A stretch of 18,635 nt of DNA. It comes from RGIG5270 sp045538635 (lineage in GTDB: Bacteria; Verrucomicrobiota; Lentisphaeria; Victivallales; Victivallaceae). The notes under the pieces were generated by a model. That model saw only the letters and a list, made by a program, of their open reading frames with translations, did no database searches and was not told the DNA's origin. A program made the position numbers and the translations under genes. Location: contig JAZSRU010000161.1 of assembly GCA_045538635.1 (NCBI GenBank), positions 1 to 18,635 of the forward strand, written 5' to 3'. The first letter of the stretch is position 1. Each line of letters begins with the position of its first letter. Below are positions 8,820-17,251 of the stretch, one piece after another.

Positions 8820-11750
8820 TTAGAATGTGAGTACTATAAAATCCATTGCCGGAACATAAACTGAAACTTTGCCGTCTCTGGTGACCCATTCGCATTCGCT
8901 GACGGCTTCATATACAGCGAAATTACCTTTTTTGACTTTACTGAAATCAATTTTGCCCTTGGCATCTTTTTGGGTGGTATTGCCGATGATAGCGACAAAT
9001 TTATTGTCAGGGCAGCGGTAATAAGTAATTTTGATATCGGGATTATCGGCAGTAATGTCGTTTTGTTCAAAGAAGCGGTGAACTGTTCCGTCATCTACCT
9101 TGAATTTGCCGAAAACTTTCCACATGGTATCCATGCGCTTGGCGGTATCTTTGCTGTGGAAGCCGATCGGTTTCTGATCCTCAAGCAGCAGTCTGGTCAA
9201 AGCAGGCATATAGGATTGGCCGGATTTTCCATAGTACAGCAAACACATGACAACATTGCTCAAAACTCTGTGGTTTGAATTGGTGCGCAAATGCAAATCT
9301 GTAACTTTGGCAGGATCACAATAAATTTCAGCACCGTCTTTCAGTGCAGAACCACGCAATTCCTCACCGGTCAGCCAGTAATCGCACAAGCTGTGTGAGC
9401 AGGGATTGAAGCTGAACTGTCCGTGTGCGCCGAGAGTTCTGCCCTTGCTGTGCAGCAACCGGATAATGCGTTTCAGATAAGAACGGTGAGCGAGAAGCGT
9501 CATAGTTTTGACTTCGCGTCCGAACTTGTCAACATAGCCGCAGCCGTGAAGTTTGTTGCCGCAACTGTAAACACCGCAGCAGTCAAAATAATAACCGTCA
9601 ACGAGTTCAAATTCCGGAATATCCAAACTCTTTTTGGTATTTTCAGCAAGGAAATTAGCTTTGGAACAGTTAAGACATGACGGAACTGCAATACCTGTTC
9701 CCATGCCGTACTGATATGAATACATCAGCCATTCATCGAAGAACCAGCGGGCTTCAAGATTGGAATCAACGAGGAAGCTGGATGCAGAATAAAGCTGCAG
9801 ATTGCGTTTGCCTTTAGCGGATTTTTTCAATGCCGCAGGGGAAATGAGCAAGTTTCCGTCGCCTTGATACATATGATAACGCAGAGTGACTGCACCGGGG
9901 GTGCGGCTTTCATCCCATTTTCTCCATGCGCGTGAACCTTTCATCAGCGGTTTGGTCGGAGTAGCGATGAAGCAGAACTGATAGGGAGTATCAGCGGGAA
10001 TGGTAACAGGTTTCTGAATGACGCGCAATTCAACTGTTTTGGTGTCTTTATTGACGCTGTAAAGAACTGCGTCTTTATCATAAACCCAGTTGGCATCGCC
10101 GGAATTACCCCAGCAGAAGCCGCCTTTTTCAGAAGCGAAATAAAGAATTTTGGTAGTCGGACTGGTGAATTTTACGACGGGGTCTTTTTCGGTATGGACT
10201 TTGGGCAGCATAAAGTATTCTGCAAACTCTTTTGCAACCTGATAGTCAACTTTCATTGACTTGACAGCAACAGCCTTTTTCACTTTGAAATCGACCTGTA
10301 CGAAACCGTCAAAGTCAATCATTGTTTCAAAATCAGCAGTAAACCCGTCTTTGCCGGTCATCACACCGTTGAGTTTGACAAAAGAACCGCCCTGTGTGCG
10401 TTTGGTGATTTTTCCGGTCGGAACGAATGAACCTTTGTCAGTTGTAACGACAAGCTGCGGAGCTTTGACCAGCATTTTTTTGCCGTTTGTAATGATATTT
10501 GAGGGGAAAGGTCCACCGTCGAAAGCAATAGTGCGATTCCAGACGGAAACGCTGTCATCTTTGTTGAGCACAGGTTTTGTCCACGGAGTCGGAACAGTAT
10601 CTTCCATACCTGCGGTGCTTTCGCCCCATGAGGTATCGGGTTTGTCAAAGCTGCGTTCAAAAGCGACTTTTTTGCCGTCAGCACCGGTCAAAACAAATTT
10701 GGCAGTATATTTGTCAGCGCGGGCAAGATTGTAGAAAAGCAAATCTTTGCGCGTAACATTGCCGAGTTTTTCGGAACCGCTGAACATTTTCTTGCCTTTC
10801 GAGCTGAAAATTTCATATTTTACGGTGTTGTTTCCGGCAAAAGCGGGATTGATTTTTGCAAGAGTGGTGATGTCAAAGTCGCATTTGACATATTCTTTGC
10901 CGTTGCGGAAAGTACCCTGATACATAGTGACGGGCAAATCTGTGTCGGCTTGTTTTTTATTTTGACCTTGAGCGTAGAGATAACCGATTTCGGCAGGGGT
11001 GAGAACGCGGTTGTAAATACTGAAATCATCAATATCAGTATGTTCATTTCTGGAAGCAACCGACTGTTCCGTCGGTGCATTACGGATGATAATACTTGAG
11101 TGCGGTCTGCCGGAAACAGGTCTCAAACTGTCAATGAAATCAATCTTTCTGCCGCGCAGACTGCTTGCCTGATACACACCGTCAAAATAAATGGCAATAC
11201 GGTCCTTGTCCCATGTGCAAGTTACCATGTGCCATTTATTCTGCTGAAGATATTCAATCGGGAATGCGGTAGTGGCATGACTGCCGAAGGAAAACGGCTG
11301 AATTCTGCCGTCATAGAGGAAACGCACGCCGGATGCATCGGCGCCGCGATACAGATAACAAAAAGCATACGCTCTCTGCCCTTTGGCATCTTCAAAATTC
11401 AAATTAAAGAGATAAATAGGATGAACTTTCCAACCGCCGAGTTTTTTAGTTTTAAAATCGACAGTATTGACCCAGAGATTAACAGTTCCTTTGCGGTTGT
11501 CAACATTATTGCCGATATGATAAGCGAGTGTTTTACCGTTTTTGGTCAACCGGTAAGCCTTGCCGTTGAGACCGGGTGCGCCGGGATTGACATAGCCGTA
11601 ACGGGGTTTGACATCACCTTTTGCGAATTTGGCTGTACCGTCGGCACTTTCAAAATCAAGTTCAAAAGTTTTACCCGGAACAACTTCTGCGGCAAAACTC
11701 AAAGAACAGACAAGCGCGAGCAGTCCTGCTGTAAGGTTAAATTTTTTCAT
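8820..11750 (-). CDS. Secreted LamG-domain protein with DUF6067/GH123-like module
   Basis: This 976-aa protein starts with a signal peptide (MKKFNLTAGLLALVCSLSFA). Residues about 25-265 form a LamG/concanavalin-like domain: WHMVTCTWDKDRIAIYFDG in the middle and the typical closing IDDFSIYNRVLTPAEIGYLY. After a linker comes a beta-domain that looks like DUF6067, the GH123-like family (PTPWTKPVL; VSVWNRTIAFDGGPFPSNI). A barrel-like region includes YYFDCCG (about 720-726), and a small C-terminal beta-domain ends in YVPAMDFIVLTF. It is likely an extracytoplasmic glycosidase or binding protein. Catalytic residues cannot be assigned from sequence alone. It lies 20 bases after the prepilin stop, with an AAAGGA ribosome site, so the two are probably one transcript. 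Confidence 0.8.
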   Translation of the reverse strand: MKKFNLTAGLLALVCSLSFAAEVVPGKTFELDFESADGTAKFAKGDVKPRYGYVNPGAPGLNGKAYRLTKNGKTLAYHIGNNVDNRKGTVNLWVNTVDFKTKKLGGWKVHPIYLFNLNFEDAKGQRAYAFCYLYRGADASGVRFLYDGRIQPFSFGSHATTAFPIEYLQQNKWHMVTCTWDKDRIAIYFDGVYQASSLRGRKIDFIDSLRPVSGRPHSSIIIRNAPTEQSVASRNEHTDIDDFSIYNRVLTPAEIGYLYAQGQNKKQADTDLPVTMYQGTFRNGKEYVKCDFDITTLAKINPAFAGNNTVKYEIFSSKGKKMFSGSEKLGNVTRKDLLFYNLARADKYTAKFVLTGADGKKVAFERSFDKPDTSWGESTAGMEDTVPTPWTKPVLNKDDSVSVWNRTIAFDGGPFPSNIITNGKKMLVKAPQLVVTTDKGSFVPTGKITKRTQGGSFVKLNGVMTGKDGFTADFETMIDFDGFVQVDFKVKKAVAVKSMKVDYQVAKEFAEYFMLPKVHTEKDPVVKFTSPTTKILYFASEKGGFCWGNSGDANWVYDKDAVLYSVNKDTKTVELRVIQKPVTIPADTPYQFCFIATPTKPLMKGSRAWRKWDESRTPGAVTLRYHMYQGDGNLLISPAALKKSAKGKRNLQLYSASSFLVDSNLEARWFFDEWLMYSYQYGMGTGIAVPSCLNCSKANFLAENTKKSLDIPEFELVDGYYFDCCGVYSCGNKLHGCGYVDKFGREVKTMTLLAHRSYLKRIIRLLHSKGRTLGAHGQFSFNPCSHSLCDYWLTGEELRGSALKDGAEIYCDPAKVTDLHLRTNSNHRVLSNVVMCLLYYGKSGQSYMPALTRLLLEDQKPIGFHSKDTAKRMDTMWKVFGKFKVDDGTVHRFFEQNDITADNPDIKITYYRCPDNKFVAIIGNTTQKDAKGKIDFSKVKKGNFAVYEAVSECEWVTRDGKVSVYVPAMDFIVLTF

Positions 11751-11770
11751 TTTTGTCCTTTCGTTTTATA

Positions 11771-12535
11771 TTACATACCTTTTGAGGCAGGAGTTTGTGT
11801 GTAGAAAGTATATTTTTCATGTAATTTCTTCAAAGGATCTTTCTGTATCGACTGCACATGTCCATCAATAAAAATAATATTATTCAACTTATTTTTGCCA
11901 TGACGCAGCCCGCCGTAACGGTTATTGTCAGTTTCTGACAGAGAACCACGATCCCACCAATATGTCCAATTATTAACACCGGAAGAAACATATCCGTAAC
12001 TGCTACCGCCAATACTGTCACCCCAATAAGGAATATCACTGGTCGCATACGGGATGGTATCAGGTCTGAAAAATGCACCGGTTTCACCACTATAACACCA
12101 TTTTGTCTTATCAGAATTTCCCCACGGAGCATATTGTGCGCCCTTGCCGGCAAGATGAATACTGACTGCAATATCCAAGTGCACATCATATCTGGCAGGA
12201 GCAGCAGGACAACTCATAGGACCTCTGCTTGCTACTGCTGATTTTTTCACAAAATCATTATCATAATCAGTAAACGGAATCTGTTTATTGGTAATAAGGT
12301 GTTTAATATGATTTGTCAAAGCCGTACTCCCACCTGCAAATGCCCATCCGCCATTTTCATCGGCATAGAACAACTGAATCATACCCCATTGCTTTTTGTT
12401 ATTTACACAGGCTGCAGTTTTTGCTCGGTCACGGGCGGAGTTCAATGCGGGCAAAAGCATTCCTGCGAGGATTGCGATAATTGCAATCACGACCAGAAGC
12501 TCGATTAAGGTGAATGAACTTCCGATAATACACAT
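11771..12535 (-). CDS. Prepilin-like (type II secretion pseudopilin family) protein
   Basis: The 254-aa reading from ATG 12535 has a short leader (MCIIGSS) followed by the class III pilin helix FTLIELLVVIAIIAILAG, then LLPALNSAR. Cleavage would fall before Phe, with Ser rather than Gly at -1. The C-terminal part has a variant of the H-X9-DG motif (RHG...FIDGHV, here with 11 residues between His and DG). Such proteins are hugely expanded in Lentisphaerota and are probably inserted in or displayed on the envelope. The start is uncertain: the ATG lies in a perfect hairpin and lacks a clear ribosome site, while the frame stays open through a repeat element to an ATG at 12655 (294 aa). The gene heads a unit with the LamG/DUF6067-like gene. 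Confidence 0.8.
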   Translation of the reverse strand: MCIIGSSFTLIELLVVIAIIAILAGMLLPALNSARDRAKTAACVNNKKQWGMIQLFYADENGGWAFAGGSTALTNHIKHLITNKQIPFTDYDNDFVKKSAVASRGPMSCPAAPARYDVHLDIAVSIHLAGKGAQYAPWGNSDKTKWCYSGETGAFFRPDTIPYATSDIPYWGDSIGGSSYGYVSSGVNNWTYWWDRGSLSETDNNRYGGLRHGKNKLNNIIFIDGHVQSIQKDPLKKLHEKYTFYTQTPASKGM

Positions 12536-12590
12536 TATCGGAAGTTCCCGCGCTGGCGCGGGTGCATAGCCGCCCGCATTGCGGCTATGC
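12516..12590. repeat. Three-hairpin REP-like element at the prepilin 5' end
   Basis: Three perfect inverted repeats lie end to end. GAACTTCCGATAAT/ATTATCGGAAGTTC is at 12516-12547 with loop ACAC. CCCGCGC/GCGCGGG is at 12547-12562 with a 2-base loop. GCATAGCCGC/GCGGCTATGC is at 12564-12590 with a 7-base loop. It is much more GC-rich than its surroundings. A related sequence recurs at 18526-18552. The first hairpin includes seven codons of the prepilin, including its likely start codon. The rest of the gap up to 12757 holds a weak hairpin and a short direct repeat, listed separately. Confidence 0.85.
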
Positions 12591-12645
12591 CGTATAAATA
12601 AAACCAACCCCTTAACAGAAAGGATAAAAATATGAAAAACAACCT

Positions 12646-12685
12646 CAAACAACATGACAGAATGTATATTATGTCATGTTTGTTG
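12646..12685 (-). terminator. Weak AT-rich hairpin between the two prepilin genes
   Basis: CAAACAACATGACA (12646-12659) and TGTCATGTTTGTTG (12672-12685) pair at 12 of 14 positions around a 12-base loop. It lies about 70 bases past the stop of the interrupted prepilin. On the minus strand the stem is followed by GAGGTTGTTTTT, so the T-tract is displaced. It could be a weak terminator or attenuator between the two genes. Confidence 0.35.
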
Positions 12686-12703
12686 ATTTTGCCTGTACTT
12701 TTG

Positions 12704-12745
12704 CTCAAACTTCTCACTATTCTCAATCCTCTCAAACTTCTCACT
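12704..12745. repeat. Short direct repeat, two copies of 15 bases
   Basis: CTCAAACTTCTCACT occurs at 12704-12718 and again at 12731-12745, a 27-base period, just past the 3' end of the interrupted prepilin gene. No function is evident; it may come from slippage or repeat-element debris. Confidence 0.7.
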
Positions 12746-12757
12746 TCATTCCGGATA

Positions 12758-13483
<726 letters not shown>

Positions 13484-13559
13484 ATTCGGTCCTTTCGTTT
13501 TTGTGTTGGAAAACATTTTATGCGAAGTAATTTTGACAGAAAATGTGTACTCTGTGTAT

Positions 13560-13588
13560 ATTATAACACGGAAAAAAACTTTTGTCAA
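13560..13588 (-). promoter_or_regulatory. Perfect consensus promoter before the interrupted prepilin
   Basis: On the minus strand TTGACA (13588-13583) and TATAAT (13565-13560) are exactly 17 bases apart, matching the sigma70 consensus fully. The ATG at 13483 lies about 70 bases downstream of the expected start. GGAACCAAT occurs at 13590-13598 and 13640-13648, just upstream of the -35, possibly as regulator sites. The rest of the 190-base gap up to 13674 is AT-rich and shows no gene. Confidence 0.8.
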
Positions 13589-13674
13589 TGGAACCAATAA
13601 AATATTTGTGCAAAATTTTTTTGTGAAAAATGCGAAAAAGGAACCAATGGAATTGCAGGGTGGAAGCCTTGCCG

Positions 13675-15105
13675 TCAAGATGATTTTTCTGTGCCGCGCA
13701 GAAGCGGCATCGGATTGTGGAGAAAGTTGAAATTGCTGGCGCGTTCGAGTTCGATACCGTCCTTTTTGAAACGCAGATAATAGTGGTCGCGGAACGGAGT
13801 TTCAAGTGCATAAACCTGAATATCCAATTCGTTTTCATCCCGCCATGCGCAACTTGCTGCCAGAATGCGTGTTTCAGCTTCTCCCAGCCGGAGAAAATTG
13901 GTGGTATGGCATCCGTAACCGGCGCAGAGTTTTTCTGAATTTCCGTTTTCGCTGATGAAAGTCAAACTGCAGCCTTTTTCAGTAAAATCAATGGCAAGCT
14001 GCCGCAGAGATGCAGAGTTTTTTTCAAGCTCATAAACTCCGCCTTTATGTGGAAATCGTAACGGAGAATCAACCGGAGGATGACTGCATGAATCAAAAGT
14101 TTCCTGAAGTTTCCGGTATTCTGCAGGATTTTCCGGCAGCGGTTTGTCATTTGCTGAAGCATAAACTGTTTCAAAAAATGCAGTCAGAATTCTTTGCATA
14201 TCCGGGACACCGGAAGTCATTGCCATAACCATATTTCTGTCTGGAATGACAAGAATGTACTGTCCGCATGCACCGTCGGCACGGAACGAATTATGTGAGG
14301 TGCGCCAGAACTGGTAGCCGTAGCCGAGTTTCCAGTCCGGATTCTGATTGGATGAATTGTCAATTTGAAAAGAGGTCGCCTCCTGCAGATAATCCGCAGG
14401 AATGAGCTGTTTGCCGTCCCAGTTGCCGTTTTTCAGCAGCAGGTATCCGAAGCGGAGCATATCTTCTGTAGTGAGCCAAAGCCCCCAGCCGCCGATATTG
14501 ATTCCGGATGGACAGCAGTCCCATTTGTCTGCATTGATCCCAATGTGGCGGAAAATTCTGTCGTTCAGATAATCGAGGATATTCATTCCGGTAACTTTGC
14601 GGAGGACTGCTGAAATCATGTAAGTCGCCGCCGAATTGTAAACAAATTTTGTTCCCGGCTTATAGGCAAGTTCACTTTCGAGAAATGCTTTTACCCAATC
14701 CTGTTTTTGAGCAGTCGTTCCGTATGCCAGCGGGCAGGCTTCATGCCCGGAAGACATGGTCAGCAGATGACGCATGGTAACTTCGCGCATACGGGCGGAA
14801 ACTTTGTCTGACAGCTTGTCCGGAAAAAAATCAGTGAGTTTATCGTCAATGGAGATAAGTTTTTCTGCCGCAGCAATGCCGAATGCGGCGGAAACAAAAC
14901 TTTTGCTGCACGAAAAAAGTTCGTGTTTGTACTCTTTTTTGAACGGTTCCCAGTAGTTTTCTGCAATGATTTTATCATCCCGCATGAGCATAAAACTGTG
15001 AATTGCATCAAGTTTTTGCAATTTGCAGGTAAAATCTCCGATTGCGGCAGACGGAATTCCGCAGCTTTCGGGGGTGGCTTTTTGAAATTGAATTTGCTTT
15101 AACAT
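13675..15105 (-). CDS. Serine hydrolase, class C beta-lactamase/esterase family
   Basis: This 476-aa protein has the serine beta-lactamase-like fold motifs: SCSK (nucleophile S65, K68), VYNS with Y156 as the likely second-motif Tyr, and GACGQ (278-282) in place of the third KTG-type box. GGWGLWLTTEDMLRFG (205-220) is typical of this family. It ends with about 130 extra residues forming a beta-rich tail. No signal peptide is seen, so it is probably a cytoplasmic esterase or amidase rather than a true beta-lactamase. I chose ATG 15105 (AGAAG upstream); the frame is open to 15183, but that lies beyond the predicted transcription start. It is divergent from psd and shares its 167-base upstream region. 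The substrate is unknown. Confidence 0.85.
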   Translation of the reverse strand: MLKQIQFQKATPESCGIPSAAIGDFTCKLQKLDAIHSFMLMRDDKIIAENYWEPFKKEYKHELFSCSKSFVSAAFGIAAAEKLISIDDKLTDFFPDKLSDKVSARMREVTMRHLLTMSSGHEACPLAYGTTAQKQDWVKAFLESELAYKPGTKFVYNSAATYMISAVLRKVTGMNILDYLNDRIFRHIGINADKWDCCPSGINIGGWGLWLTTEDMLRFGYLLLKNGNWDGKQLIPADYLQEATSFQIDNSSNQNPDWKLGYGYQFWRTSHNSFRADGACGQYILVIPDRNMVMAMTSGVPDMQRILTAFFETVYASANDKPLPENPAEYRKLQETFDSCSHPPVDSPLRFPHKGGVYELEKNSASLRQLAIDFTEKGCSLTFISENGNSEKLCAGYGCHTTNFLRLGEAETRILAASCAWRDENELDIQVYALETPFRDHYYLRFKKDGIELERASNFNFLHNPMPLLRGTEKSS

Positions 15106-15155
15106 GAAAAACTTCTTTGACGGGGAAACATATTTATAAATGCTGGCTTGATGGT

Positions 15156-15183
15156 AATATACAACTTTTGAGTTCGTTTGCAA
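15156..15183 (-). promoter_or_regulatory. Promoter of the serine hydrolase gene
   Basis: On the minus strand TTGCAA (15183-15178) and TATATT (15161-15156) are separated by 16 bases, leaving a leader of about 45 bases before ATG 15105. It points away from the psd promoter 30 bases to the right. Confidence 0.5.
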
Positions 15184-15212
15184 GAGTTGGGATGATTTTT
15201 TCTGTTAAAATA

Positions 15213-15240
15213 TTGAAATTTTTTCAAGTGGCGTTATATT
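15213..15240 (+). promoter_or_regulatory. Promoter of psd
   Basis: TTGAAA (15213-15218) and TATATT (15235-15240) are separated by 16 bases. The expected start near 15247 lies downstream of every in-frame ATG in the upstream extension, which supports translation from TTG 15273. Confidence 0.5.
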
Positions 15241-15272
15241 GTAGTAAAACATCAACCGAATGGGGGGCAGAT

Positions 15273-16157
15273 TTGAAAAAAACAGTTACTTTTGTCGATC
15301 GCAGAACAAACGATATTATCGAAGAAACAGTTATGGGCGATGGTGCATTGCGTTTTGCTTATGAAACTTTGCTCGGTCATTGTCTCTCCGGACTTTTGTT
15401 CAATACTTCGGGATTGTCGCGTCTGATGGGATGTTATTATGACAGTAAACTGTCTGCCCGGAGTATTTCTGCATTGACATCCATTCCCGGTTGTGATGCC
15501 GCAGAGGCTGAAAAAGATGTAAGTGAATATCAGAGTTTCAATGATTTTTTCACCCGCAGACTGAAAGTTGGTGCGCGCAATTTTGATATGAACGGCGCAA
15601 TCCTCTCATCTCCGTCTGACGGCAGATTGCTGGTTTATGAAAACCTGCGCGGTACTGATCCGGTGCCGGTCAAAGGTGCGCAGAAAACGCTGAATGAACT
15701 GTGCGGCGAAACTCTGGAATTTGATTGTGCGGTGGCGGTTGTCCGTCTGGCTCCGGTGGATTATCACCGTTTCCATTTTCCTTGTGATTGTGTTCAGCAG
15801 ACCCATGCGCGCAGATTCAAAGGCAAATATCACTCTGTAAACCCTGTCGCTCTGGCAAAATTTCCGGATCTGTATGTTGATAATACAAGAGAGATAACCG
15901 AACTTGAATCTTCTGTTTTCGGTTCGTTCCGCATGATAGATGTCGGAGCATTCGGCGTCGGGTCGATAATTCAGACCGCTTCGGTTGGGGAACACCGCAA
16001 AGGTGATGAAAAAGGTTATTTCAAATTCGGCGGCTCGACCATAATCCTCATTTTTGACAATTCACGGTTGAAATGGGATGATGATCTTCTGGCAAACTCC
16101 CGCAAAGGTTATGAAACAATCGTCCGCGCCGGAGAAAATCTGGGCGCGGCACGCTGA
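15273..16157 (+). CDS. psd: Phosphatidylserine decarboxylase proenzyme, type II
   Basis: This enzyme decarboxylates phosphatidylserine to phosphatidylethanolamine at the inner membrane. The 294-aa product has the family motifs in order: FNDFFTRRLK (89-98), SPSDGRL with D116, RLAPVDYHRFHFP with H165, and KFGGSTIIL with the self-cleavage site G254-S255, where Ser becomes the pyruvoyl group. GGST instead of LGST and the N-terminal layout match type II enzymes. I chose the TTG start at 15273: it gives MKKTVTFVDRRTND, the usual type II beginning and length, and follows GGGGGG by five bases. Longer readings to 15117 add unrelated residues upstream of the promoter. Its stop is only four bases from the convergent DUF4434 stop. 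This is a housekeeping gene, not part of the sugar cluster. Confidence 0.95.
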   Translation: MKKTVTFVDRRTNDIIEETVMGDGALRFAYETLLGHCLSGLLFNTSGLSRLMGCYYDSKLSARSISALTSIPGCDAAEAEKDVSEYQSFNDFFTRRLKVGARNFDMNGAILSSPSDGRLLVYENLRGTDPVPVKGAQKTLNELCGETLEFDCAVAVVRLAPVDYHRFHFPCDCVQQTHARRFKGKYHSVNPVALAKFPDLYVDNTREITELESSVFGSFRMIDVGAFGVGSIIQTASVGEHRKGDEKGYFKFGGSTIILIFDNSRLKWDDDLLANSRKGYETIVRAGENLGAAR

Positions 16158-16161
16158 TTTT

Positions 16162-17160
16162 TCAACCATAGATTTCTTTGATTTTGTCAGTGTCAAGCCC
16201 GATCATTTCCATATAGCGGGCAAGCAGTCTGTGTGCAGAACCCCATTCCGTATTCGGACTCATGCAGGTAAAGAAATCGTAAGTTACGATGTTTTTTACA
16301 AAAGGTGTCGCTTCGGCGAGCTTCATGTAAAGGGTGCGGTAGTCGCTCTGGCGGTAAAAACCTTTGCCTTCGCCGTGTCCTGCAAATGCGCGCTGGAAGG
16401 TTTCAACATTGCTCCAGAGTTCAATATTGTTGCGGTCAAAAAGTTTTTTGACTTCGGGATACCATGCATTGAGTCCGTTGCTTTCGATTTCTCCGAGTTT
16501 GCAGAACGGCCCCGCAAGAGTGTCTTGCGGAGCGCAGTAATCCAGCAGTCCCGCCACATTGTCAAAGAAATATTTTCCGTAAATGTCGCACCATTCCTGC
16601 GGAGTGTAACGGGATGAGAAATCGCCTTTGACCCCGTCAAAAGAGGGGGACATGAAAGTTTTTTTGTCGGGATAATTTGATTTGGCAAATTTCAGCATTT
16701 CGGTACCGATGTCCAGAAAATTGAAGTGCCACGGCAGAGCTTCAAGACTTATGTAAATACCTTTGAAACATTTGTGATGCGCGTATTTGGCAACGGTACG
16801 CTCATAATAGCGTTTTGATTCGTCGATTTCCTTGCGCCAGTCGCCTTTGTGCAGATTGCTGATGCTGACCGGACCGCCGAGAAAGAGTGTCATGTTGTAT
16901 TTGTCTGCCAGACGGAACACCATATCCAGAAGACATCTGTCTTCGCTCCATGTGGTTGAGCGCGGATCTTCGGCGGAGAGATGGCGGCCGTACTGTTCAA
17001 ATTCGGTGCGGATGACGAATATTTTGTCGATGCCGAGGTATTGCAGCATTTGGAAATCCTGTTCCCATTCTGCAAGTCCGGCGTTGGTGATGCCGGTATC
17101 GGGGATGATCATATTGATAAAAGTTCCGCTGATGGGGGTCAATTTTGTATTTTCAAGCAT
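16162..17160 (-). CDS. DUF4434-type TIM-barrel protein, possible glycosidase
   Basis: The 332-aa protein opens with ISGTFINMI (10-18), followed by WEQDFQMLQYLGIDKIFVIRT, the pattern of DUF4434 barrels, which resemble glycoside hydrolases. Later strand ends carry acidic or aromatic residues (GIYISLEALPWHF; NIELWSNVETFQ), as expected around a sugar-binding pocket. No signal peptide is present, so it is likely cytoplasmic. AAAGG lies eight bases before ATG 17160. It is 91 bases downstream of the LacI-family gene and has its own promoter, so the regulator probably controls it. DUF4434 has no firmly established activity; a glycosidase role is inference. It converges on psd with four bases between stops and no visible terminator. 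Confidence 0.8.
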   Translation of the reverse strand: MLENTKLTPISGTFINMIIPDTGITNAGLAEWEQDFQMLQYLGIDKIFVIRTEFEQYGRHLSAEDPRSTTWSEDRCLLDMVFRLADKYNMTLFLGGPVSISNLHKGDWRKEIDESKRYYERTVAKYAHHKCFKGIYISLEALPWHFNFLDIGTEMLKFAKSNYPDKKTFMSPSFDGVKGDFSSRYTPQEWCDIYGKYFFDNVAGLLDYCAPQDTLAGPFCKLGEIESNGLNAWYPEVKKLFDRNNIELWSNVETFQRAFAGHGEGKGFYRQSDYRTLYMKLAEATPFVKNIVTYDFFTCMSPNTEWGSAHRLLARYMEMIGLDTDKIKEIYG

Positions 17161-17189
17161 AAGAGAGCCTTTCTGGTTGTTTTTTTTGT

Positions 17190-17218
17190 AATATATTTCA
17201 TAAATCTTTTGATTGCAA
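17190..17218 (-). promoter_or_regulatory. Promoter of the DUF4434 gene
   Basis: On the minus strand TTGCAA (17218-17213) and TATATT (17195-17190) are separated by 17 bases, with a leader of about 23 bases holding the ribosome site. The -35 TTGCAA equals that of the LacI gene promoter, but the long palindrome found there is absent. Confidence 0.5.
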
Positions 17219-17251
17219 ATATAGAAACGGTAATATTCGTCTTTTTGTTGG

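Noticed and set aside
8800..8895. Longer start for the 266-aa secreted protein
   Set aside because: It would overlap the upstream gene and bury the signal peptide; the ATG at 8799 has a strong ribosome site.
11100..11804. 234-codon open frame on the plus strand
   Set aside because: It is antisense to the LamG domain coding region and has no domain or start signal; it mirrors the real gene's codon bias.
12516..12590. Insertion sequence with terminal inverted repeats
   Set aside because: The repeats are adjacent hairpins rather than ends of a transposase-bearing unit, and no transposase is encoded in the window.
15117..15272. N-terminal extension of psd from 15117
   Set aside because: It starts with TTG, lies upstream of the likely promoter, adds residues not typical of the family, and a better TTG with a ribosome site lies at 15273.
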